Assembly: GCA_964385465.1 (NCBI GenBank)
Contig: CAYLPJ010000025.1
Coordinates: forward strand, 14,470-78,469
Direction: 5' to 3'
DNA length: 64,000 nucleotides
Source of the DNA: CAYLPJ01 sp964385465
GTDB taxonomy: Bacteria; Planctomycetota; Phycisphaerae; SM23-33
The notes under the pieces: model-generated
What the model saw: the letters and a program-made list of their open reading frames with translations, nothing else
What the model was told of the DNA's origin: nothing
Database searches by the model: none
In this document: piece by piece, positions 53,601 to 60,545 of the stretch
Position numbering within the stretch: the first letter of the stretch is position 1
Layout of the letters: each line of letters begins with the position of its first letter
Position numbers and translations under genes: made by a program

Positions 53601-55835
53601 GTGTTCGCCTATGCCGTCCGCCGCCTGCTCTACGCTGTGCCGATCGTCCTCGGCATCGTGGTGCTGACGTTCGCGCTGTTCTTTCTGGTGAACACGCCGC
53701 GGGACATGGCCCGCCAGACGCTCGGGCCCAAGGCCAGCCCCGAGGCCATCACCGGTTGGGTCCGCGCCAAGGGCTACGACCTGCCGCTGTTCTACAACCC
53801 AGACGCCGCCGGGGTCCGCAAGCTCACGTCCACGCTGTTCGTCCAGAAGTGCCTCCGTGTGCTGGCGTTCGACCTCGGCCGCAGCGACACGACAGGCCGG
53901 CCCATCGCCGCCGAGATCCGCCGCCGGATGGGCCCGAGCCTGGCCTTCGCCGTACCGACGTTTCTCATCGGCCTGGTAACGTACATCTCGGTGTCGCTGA
54001 TCATCGCGTTCTGCCGCGGGACGTATCTCGACCGCTGGGGGACGGTCCTCTGCGTGCTGATGATGTCGATCTCCTCGCTGTTCTACATCATCGGCGGACA
54101 GTTCCTGCTGGCCAAGTGGCTTCGGCTGTTCCCGATCTCGGGCTTCGACTGGAGCGGCGGAACGGCGAAGTTCGTCTTCCTGCCGGTGGTGATCGGCGTC
54201 ATTGCCGGCACGGGTGGATCGGTCCGCTTCTATCGAACGGTGATGCTCGAAGAGGCCGGGCGCGATTACGTCCGCACCGCGCGGGCCAAGGGACTCAGCG
54301 AGCGGACGATCATGTTCCGCCATGTCCTCAAGAACGCGATGATCCCCATCCTCACCAGCGCGGTCATGCGGATCCCCTTCCTGTTCATGGGCAGCCTGAT
54401 CATCGAGAGCTTCTTCTCGATCCCCGGCCTCGGCAGCATGACGGTCAACGCGATCCACCACCAGGACTTCGCCGTCATCCGGTCGATGACGTACCTCGCC
54501 GCGCTGCTGTACATCGCCGGCCTGCTGATGACCGACATCAGCTACACGCTGGTGGACCCGCGAATCACGCTGCGAAGCGGCCAGAGCCCGCTCAAGGGCG
54601 CGATGGGCCTGCTCGTGCTCCTGGCCGTGGGTACCGGTGTGGCGCTGGTCGCCCGCGCCCTGGCCGAGCCTGTCGGGCGAGCGTACGAGGCCGTCCGCGC
54701 GGCGTTGGACGCCCCATTGCGGGTGCCGATTCTCAGTAACGCCGTCGCGGCGGCCGTGGTGGCCGGCGGAGGGCTGTTCGCCCGCCACGCGCGCCGCAAC
54801 GAGATGTGGCGGCGCGCCTGGCGGGAGATCCGGCACAACCGGCTGGCGATGATCTCCCTGGCGGCCATCGGCTTCTACGTGCTCGTGGGGGTCCTGGACA
54901 GCATCTCCTGGCGGGACGTGGAACGCCCCGCCGGAGAGGGACCTCACACCGCGGCGGTGCTCTCCGAACCGCGGACCGTGCTGGACCGCCTCTGTGCGCC
55001 CCTGGCGAGCCGGACGGAGCGGAGCTACTCCGCACCGTTCGCGGACCGCCTGCTGACCAAGGAGACGGTCACGACCGTCGTCGACGGGCGGACGATGGCG
55101 CGACGCGTCCAGCCGCCGCTGGAACACCCGGGCTGGCATCCCCTGGGCACGGACAAGACCGGACAGGACGTGCTGTACATCACGTTGAAAGGCGCTCGCA
55201 CGGGGCTGGTGGTCGGGGGGCTGACGACGCTGATCGCCGTGCCCTTCGCCATCCTCTTCGGCGTGCTGGCGGGCTTCTTCGGCGGCTGGATCGACGACAT
55301 CGTTCAGTATCTCTACAGCACCTTGGCCTGCATCCCGTGGATCCTGCTGGTCGCCTGCTTCATGCTCGTGTTCGGGCAGGGACTCGTGCAGCTCTGCGTG
55401 GTGATGGGCCTGACCGGCTGGGTCGGGCTCTGCCGGCTGCTCCGCGGCGAAACGCTGAAGCTGCGCGAGCGGGAGTACGTCCGAGCCGCGACCGCCCTGG
55501 GCGTCCCCCGCCTCCGCATCATCCGCCGCCACATCGTGCCCAACGTCATGCATCTCGTGCTCATCAGCATCGTGCTTCGATTCAGCGGGCTGGTCCTGGC
55601 CGAGGCGGTGCTCAGCTACATCGGCATCGGCGTCGGGCCCGAAACGTACAGTTGGGGCTCCCTGATCAACCAGGGCCGTGAAGAGCTCGGCCGCGACCCG
55701 ATCGTCTGGTGGAGCCTCGCCGGTGCGTTCGTGGCCATGTTCGCCCTGGTCCTGCCCGCCAACCTTTTCGGCGATGCCCTGCGCGACGCGCTGGACCCGA
55801 CGCTTCGGGTCCGCGGGGGAGGGGAGCAGGCATGA
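53601..55835 (+). CDS. Fused oligopeptide ABC permease (DppB-DppC type in one chain)
   Basis: This is 744 residues from GTG at 53601 behind GGGAGG. Residues about 1-330 match DppB/OppB: membrane start RRLLYAVPIVLGIVVLTFAL and the cytoplasmic EAA loop EEAGRDYVRTARAKGLSE. Residues about 345-400 are a joining region with extra hydrophobic stretches. Residues about 405-740 match DppC/OppC: EIRHNRLAMISLAAIGFYVL, HPLGTDKTGQDVL and the second EAA loop REREYVRAATALGVPR. The two permeases are normally separate genes. One polypeptide thus supplies the whole membrane pore, which fixes the 1:1 ratio. It overlaps the ATPase gene by four bases (ATGA). Confidence 0.9.
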   Translation: MFAYAVRRLLYAVPIVLGIVVLTFALFFLVNTPRDMARQTLGPKASPEAITGWVRAKGYDLPLFYNPDAAGVRKLTSTLFVQKCLRVLAFDLGRSDTTGRPIAAEIRRRMGPSLAFAVPTFLIGLVTYISVSLIIAFCRGTYLDRWGTVLCVLMMSISSLFYIIGGQFLLAKWLRLFPISGFDWSGGTAKFVFLPVVIGVIAGTGGSVRFYRTVMLEEAGRDYVRTARAKGLSERTIMFRHVLKNAMIPILTSAVMRIPFLFMGSLIIESFFSIPGLGSMTVNAIHHQDFAVIRSMTYLAALLYIAGLLMTDISYTLVDPRITLRSGQSPLKGAMGLLVLLAVGTGVALVARALAEPVGRAYEAVRAALDAPLRVPILSNAVAAAVVAGGGLFARHARRNEMWRRAWREIRHNRLAMISLAAIGFYVLVGVLDSISWRDVERPAGEGPHTAAVLSEPRTVLDRLCAPLASRTERSYSAPFADRLLTKETVTTVVDGRTMARRVQPPLEHPGWHPLGTDKTGQDVLYITLKGARTGLVVGGLTTLIAVPFAILFGVLAGFFGGWIDDIVQYLYSTLACIPWILLVACFMLVFGQGLVQLCVVMGLTGWVGLCRLLRGETLKLREREYVRAATALGVPRLRIIRRHIVPNVMHLVLISIVLRFSGLVLAEAVLSYIGIGVGPETYSWGSLINQGREELGRDPIVWWSLAGAFVAMFALVLPANLFGDALRDALDPTLRVRGGGEQA

Positions 55836-57832
55836 CGCTGCTGGACGTCCGCAACCTCCGGACCTACTTCCGCACGGCGGGCAGCCCCCGGCGAGTGGTC
55901 GACGGCGTCTCGCTGTACGTCGACCGCGGCGAGACGCTGGGACTGGTCGGCGAGAGCGGGTGCGGCAAGTCGCTGACGGCGCTGTCGGTCCTCCAGCTCA
56001 TCCCCAGGCCCGGCTACGTCGCCGGGGGGTCGGTGCTGTTCGACGGCGAGGATATCGTCCGCATGCCCGGACCCCAGCGGCGCGCCCTCCGTGGCCGACA
56101 CATCTCGATGATCTTCCAGGAGCCGATGACCAGCCTCAATCCGGTCCTGTCCGTGCGGACGCAGATGCTCGAGGCGATCGCCCGGGCCGACGAGGGGCGA
56201 CTCACCGGAGCCCAGCGCCTGGAGCGTGCGGCCGCGGAGCTGGCCCTGGTGGAGATGCCCGACCCCCGCCGGCGGCTGGGGGAGTACCCGCACCAGTTCT
56301 CCGGCGGGATGAAGCAGCGCGTCATGATCGCGATGGCCCTGGCGGCCCGGCCGGAGCTGCTGATCGCCGACGAGCCGACCACCGCCCTGGACGTGACGGT
56401 GCAGGCGCGGATCCTGGAGCTCCTGCGTGATCTCCAGTCACGGCTTGGCATGGCGATGCTCTTCATCACGCACGACCTGGCGGTGATCGCCGAGATGGCC
56501 CACCGCGTGGCGGTGATGTACGCCGGCAAGATTGTCGAGTCGGCGCCGACGGACGCGCTGTTCGACCGGCCCAGCCACCCGTACACGAGGCTGCTGCTGC
56601 GTTGTCGGCCCACGCGGACGCAGCGCGGCCGCGCGCTGGAGACGATCCGCGGCATCGTGCCGGCCCCGGAGGCCTACGCCGCAGGCTGCCGTTTCTGCGA
56701 CCGCTGCCCCCACGCCTTCGAGCCGTGCGAAACGGTCGAACCCCCCCTGCGTGAGATCGGCTCGGGCCACCTCGCGGCGTGCCACCTCCTGGAACAGGCC
56801 CACTCCGTTGCGGTACGCCCCGGGCCACCGGCTCCCCAGGAGGCCCGGACGCCTGCTGATGGCGAGTTGCTGCTGGACGCTCGAAATGTGATGACCCATT
56901 TCCCCATCCGCCGGGGCGTCTTCCGACGAACCGTGGGCCACGTCCGCGCCGTGGACGGCGTGGATATCTCCGTCCGCAGCGGCCGGACGCTCGCGCTGGT
57001 GGGCGAGTCCGGGTGCGGCAAGACAACGCTGGGCATGACGCTGATCCGCCTGCTGGACGCAACGGGCGGCGTCGTGCGGTTCGAGGGGCGGGACGTGCTG
57101 GCCATGGGGGGGCGCGGCCTGCGCCGGTTCCGGCGGGCGGCCCAGATCGTCTTCCAGGACCCCTACGGCTCGCTCGATGCCCGAATGACCGTCCGGGAGA
57201 TCGTCGAGGAGGGGCTCGTCGCCCATCGCCTGGCCGGCGGGCCGGGCGAGCGGCACCAGCGCGTGCGGGAACTGCTCGCCGACGTGGGCCTCGAACGCGA
57301 TGCCCTGGGCGCCTACCCGCACGAGTTCTCCGGCGGACAGCGACAGCGGATCGGCATCGCCCGCGCCCTCGCCGTCGAGCCGCGCTTCATCGTACTCGAC
57401 GAACCGACCAGCGCCCTGGACGTCTCCGTCCAGGCACAGATCCTCAACCTGCTCCGCAAGCTCCAGGGCGAACACGGGCTCACCTACCTGTTCATCACCC
57501 ACAGCCTGGGCGTCGTGGAGTACCTCGCCGACGAGGTGGCCGTGATGTACCTCGGCCGGATCGTCGAGCGCGGCCGGACCGAGGCGCTGTTCGACGAGCC
57601 GCTGCACCCCTACACGCGGGCCCTCCTGTCCGCCGTGCTCACGATCGGACCTTCCCGCCCGGGACCGCGCATCCGTCTGGAGGGAGACGTTCCCTCCCCC
57701 AGCGCCCCGCCGACGGGATGCCACTTCCATCCCCGCTGTCCCCACGCCATGGACATCTGCAGGGAAGCCTACCCTCCCGAGACGCCGGTCGGCGAAGGCC
57801 GGACCGTCCGATGCCACCTCCACGGGAGCTGA
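55832..57832 (+). CDS. Fused oligopeptide ABC ATPase (DppD-DppF type in one chain)
   Basis: This is 666 residues from ATG at 55832. It holds two complete nucleotide-binding domains. The first (about 3-320) has Walker A GESGCGKSLT, signature FSGGMKQRV and Walker B LLIADEP. The second (about 345-660) has GESGCGKTTL, FSGGQRQRI and FIVLDEP. Each is followed by the Cys-rich oligopeptide/dipeptide C-terminal element (CRFCDRCPHAFEPC and CHFHPRCPHAMDIC), a possible iron-sulfur site. With the fused permease this makes a peptide importer built from three polypeptides instead of five. It ends seven bases before the stop of the convergent glycyl radical gene. Confidence 0.92.
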   Translation: MTLLDVRNLRTYFRTAGSPRRVVDGVSLYVDRGETLGLVGESGCGKSLTALSVLQLIPRPGYVAGGSVLFDGEDIVRMPGPQRRALRGRHISMIFQEPMTSLNPVLSVRTQMLEAIARADEGRLTGAQRLERAAAELALVEMPDPRRRLGEYPHQFSGGMKQRVMIAMALAARPELLIADEPTTALDVTVQARILELLRDLQSRLGMAMLFITHDLAVIAEMAHRVAVMYAGKIVESAPTDALFDRPSHPYTRLLLRCRPTRTQRGRALETIRGIVPAPEAYAAGCRFCDRCPHAFEPCETVEPPLREIGSGHLAACHLLEQAHSVAVRPGPPAPQEARTPADGELLLDARNVMTHFPIRRGVFRRTVGHVRAVDGVDISVRSGRTLALVGESGCGKTTLGMTLIRLLDATGGVVRFEGRDVLAMGGRGLRRFRRAAQIVFQDPYGSLDARMTVREIVEEGLVAHRLAGGPGERHQRVRELLADVGLERDALGAYPHEFSGGQRQRIGIARALAVEPRFIVLDEPTSALDVSVQAQILNLLRKLQGEHGLTYLFITHSLGVVEYLADEVAVMYLGRIVERGRTEALFDEPLHPYTRALLSAVLTIGPSRPGPRIRLEGDVPSPSAPPTGCHFHPRCPHAMDICREAYPPETPVGEGRTVRCHLHGS

Positions 57833-57839
57833 CGGCGGC

Positions 57840-60200
57840 CTACATACCCCGCTGCTCGGTCCGGGAGATGATCTCGTCCTGGAGCTCGTGGCCGATGTCC
57901 ACGAAGTAGTCGCTGTAGCCGGCCACGCGGACGATCAGGTCGCGATGCGCGGCCGGGTCGGCCTGGGCCCTGCGCAGCGTCTCGGCGTCCACGACGTTGA
58001 ACTGGACGTGGTGGCCGCCCTTCAGGAAGTAGCCGCGGATCAGGCCGGCCAGGCCGTCCAGCCCGGCGGCGTCCAGCACGTCGGGCGTGAACTTCAGGTT
58101 CAGCAGCGTCCCCCCGGTGCGGACGTGATCGATGCGCGCCGCCGAGCTCATCACCGCCGTGGGCCCGCGCACGTCCACGCCCTGGCTGGGGGAAATGCCT
58201 TCCGACAACGGCGCCCCCGCCAGTCGCCCGTTGGGCAGGGCGCCGGTCACCTGCCCGAAGTACACGTGAACCGTCGTCGGCAGCAGGTTCACGCGGTAGT
58301 GTCCGCCCTTGGTGTTCGGCCGGCCGTTGAGGATGTCGTAGTAGGCGTTGAACGCCATCTCGGCGACCTCGTCGGCATACGGGGCATCGTTGCCGTAAGT
58401 CTGAGTTCCACTCACGAGCATGCGTCGCAGCGGCTCGGCCCCCTCGAAGTTGGTCGCCAGCGCCGCGAGCAGCTCGTCCATGGTCACCGACCGCTTGTCG
58501 TACACGTGGTACCGCACGGCGGAAAGGGCGTCGGTGAGGGTGCCCAGCCCGACGCCCTGGATGTAGGTGGGATTGTAGCGGGCCCCGCCGTCGTGGTAGT
58601 CGCGGGCCTTCTCGATGCAGTCGTCCATGAGGACCGACATGTACGGGGCCGGCATCTGCGTGGCGTACAGGCGCTCGATCGCGTTGTTGCCCGCGATCTT
58701 GACCTCCACGAAGTGCGCGAGCTGGCGGCGGTAGGCCTCGAAGAACTGCTCGAACGAGCCGAAGGCGCGGGGGTCGCCCGTGCCCGGGCCGACTCGCTCC
58801 CCGGTCCGCGGGTCCACGCCGTCATGGCAGGCGAGCTCGAGGATCTTCGGCCAGTTGATATAGCCGGTCAGCGTGCAGCTTTCCTTGCCGAACGCGCTGA
58901 CGGTGACGCAGCCGCTCGGCCCGCCGGCGCGGGCGTCAGCCAGCGTCTTGCCGTCCTGAAGCATCTCCTGAACGATCACCTCCGTGTTGAACATGCTCGG
59001 CTGGCCGAGGCCCGTGCGGATCACCTCGCACGCCCTCCGCAGAAAGTGCTCCGGCGTCCTCGTGCTCAACTGCACACACGCCGAAGGCTGGATGAGCTGC
59101 ATCTCCTCGACGACCTCGAGGATCAGGAAGGAGACGTCGTTGACCGCGTCCGAGCCGTCCGGCCGCTGGCCCGCGGTGTTGATCAGCGCGAAGTCCTGGT
59201 ACGTCCCGCTCTGCTCTTCGGTGATGCCCACCTTCGGCGGGGCGGGCTGGTTGTTGAACTTCACCCAGAAGCATTCCAGCAGTTCCTTCGCCTCCGCGCG
59301 GGAGAGTCCCCCGGCGGCCGTCTCGGCCTCGTAGAACGGCAGAAGATGCTGGTCCAGCCGGCCCGGGTTGAACGAATCCCACGTGTTGAGTTCGCTGATC
59401 ACGCCGAGGTGCACGAACCAGTACATCTGCAGCGCCTCGTGGTAGGTCCTCGGGGCGCCGGCGGGAACGTGATCGCATATCTCCGCGATACGCTCCAGCT
59501 CGCCGCGGCGCCGCGCGTCGTGCGCCTCCCCCGCCATCCGGCGGGCAAGGTCCGCGTGGCGCTGCCCGAAGCGGATGATCGCGTCGCAGCAGATGTCCAT
59601 CGCCTTGAGCTCCTCGTCCTTGTCGTAGGCGCGAGGGTCGCCCAGCCAGTCCAGCCGCCGGCGACGGGCGGCAATCCGTTCCTTGAAGTCCGAGAAGCCG
59701 CGGTGGTAAATCTTGTCGTCCAGGATCGCATGCCCGAACGCTCGCTGCTCCATGAACTCCGTGAACACCCCCGCACCGAACGCGCCGTGCCACCCCTGCG
59801 CCATCCGCTCGAAGAGCTTCTCGCGGATCGTGCGCCCAGACCAGAACGGGATGATCCGCTCGGCGTAGACCCGGCGAACGTCCTCGCTGACGTCGAAGCG
59901 AGTCCGCTCCCGAGTGGCGAGGATGCGGAGGTCCTCCACGCTGTGGCAGCAGAGCTCGGGGTAGGTCGGGGTGGCCTTGGGGGCCGGACCTCGCTCGCCG
60001 ACGAGCAACTCCTCCTCCCCGATGTACAGCGTGCGGTGCTCCATCAGGTGCTGGAAGGCCAACGCCCTGGCGACGGGGACGGACACCTGACCCGTCCGGC
60101 CGCTCTCGTAAAAGTCGGTAAGAAGCTCCGCCCGCTCCGCCGAAACGTATGGGCGAGCCCCGACGCTCTGCGACCGCAGCCGCTTCACGCGTTCGGTCAT
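57840..60200 (-). CDS. HypD-like glycyl radical enzyme with C-V-T active site
   Basis: This is 786 residues from ATG at 60200, behind GAGGAGG. The C-terminal glycyl-radical loop is RVAGYSDYFVD with the radical Gly761. The thiyl loop is GGPSGCVTVSAFGKE with Cys431. NTWDSFNPGRLDQHLLPFY (Asp275), SGTYQDFALINTAG and LTGYINWPKILEL place it closest to trans-4-hydroxy-L-proline dehydratase (HypD) and related pyruvate-formate-lyase family members of the same length. However, the glutamate two residues after the Cys (C-x-E of glycyl radical dehydratases) is Thr433. The reaction may therefore not be a HypD-type dehydration. The enzyme needs a radical SAM activase; none is in the window. Upstream is a promoter island with two palindromes. 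Confidence 0.88.
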   Translation of the reverse strand: MTERVKRLRSQSVGARPYVSAERAELLTDFYESGRTGQVSVPVARALAFQHLMEHRTLYIGEEELLVGERGPAPKATPTYPELCCHSVEDLRILATRERTRFDVSEDVRRVYAERIIPFWSGRTIREKLFERMAQGWHGAFGAGVFTEFMEQRAFGHAILDDKIYHRGFSDFKERIAARRRRLDWLGDPRAYDKDEELKAMDICCDAIIRFGQRHADLARRMAGEAHDARRRGELERIAEICDHVPAGAPRTYHEALQMYWFVHLGVISELNTWDSFNPGRLDQHLLPFYEAETAAGGLSRAEAKELLECFWVKFNNQPAPPKVGITEEQSGTYQDFALINTAGQRPDGSDAVNDVSFLILEVVEEMQLIQPSACVQLSTRTPEHFLRRACEVIRTGLGQPSMFNTEVIVQEMLQDGKTLADARAGGPSGCVTVSAFGKESCTLTGYINWPKILELACHDGVDPRTGERVGPGTGDPRAFGSFEQFFEAYRRQLAHFVEVKIAGNNAIERLYATQMPAPYMSVLMDDCIEKARDYHDGGARYNPTYIQGVGLGTLTDALSAVRYHVYDKRSVTMDELLAALATNFEGAEPLRRMLVSGTQTYGNDAPYADEVAEMAFNAYYDILNGRPNTKGGHYRVNLLPTTVHVYFGQVTGALPNGRLAGAPLSEGISPSQGVDVRGPTAVMSSAARIDHVRTGGTLLNLKFTPDVLDAAGLDGLAGLIRGYFLKGGHHVQFNVVDAETLRRAQADPAAHRDLIVRVAGYSDYFVDIGHELQDEIISRTEQRGM

Positions 60201-60371
60201 TCGTCGGCCTCCTCTTCCCCGGTCGCACCGGCACCGCCGCGCAGCCCGGGAGCCTGGAGAAATCGCATGACCATTATACCCCGCTGCCCGTGGCGTTGTC
60301 ATCACCGCCTCCGAAAGGACGCGGCGAGGTAAAGGTGGCTCCGAGGGCGTTCGGGGCAGATGTGTCGGCTC

Positions 60372-60396
60372 TGTCCACCCTTTCGGACGGTGGACA
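60372..60396. promoter_or_regulatory. Operator-like palindrome 1 (downstream of the promoter island)
   Basis: TGTCCACC (60372-60379) and GGTGGACA (60389-60396) are perfect 8-base inverted arms with a 9-base spacer. They share the half-site TGTCCAC with palindrome 2 and lie about 170 bases upstream of the glycyl radical enzyme start. Confidence 0.6.
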
Positions 60397-60406
60397 CGAC
60401 GACGCA

Positions 60407-60450
60407 ATTCCATATAAATACTTGCAATATAGCGCCTTACGTTCATTGCT
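60407..60450 (-). promoter_or_regulatory. AT-rich promoter island of the glycyl radical gene
   Basis: An AT-rich block in otherwise GC-rich DNA carries, on the minus strand, CTATATTGCAAG and GTATTTATATGG, which offer several -10-like sequences. No single -35/-10 pair could be fixed. It lies between two matching palindromes, as expected of a repressed or inducible promoter reading toward 60200. Confidence 0.5.
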
Positions 60451-60493
60451 CGGTGTCCACTGTCCATGTAGGGTGGACACCGTACTGGACACC
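60451..60493. promoter_or_regulatory. Operator-like palindrome 2 with extra half-sites
   Basis: CGGTGTCCAC (60451-60460) and GTGGACACCG (60473-60482) are perfect 10-base inverted arms with a 12-base spacer. Further half-sites TGTCCA (60461-60466) and TGGACACC (60486-60493) lie inside and beside it. Its centre is about 82 bases from that of palindrome 1, close to eight DNA turns. Confidence 0.6.
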
Positions 60494-60545
60494 CTGCCGC
60501 GCCCGCGCTGCGGTTGGCGCCGACGCCCTCGGCCGCCGGGCCCGG

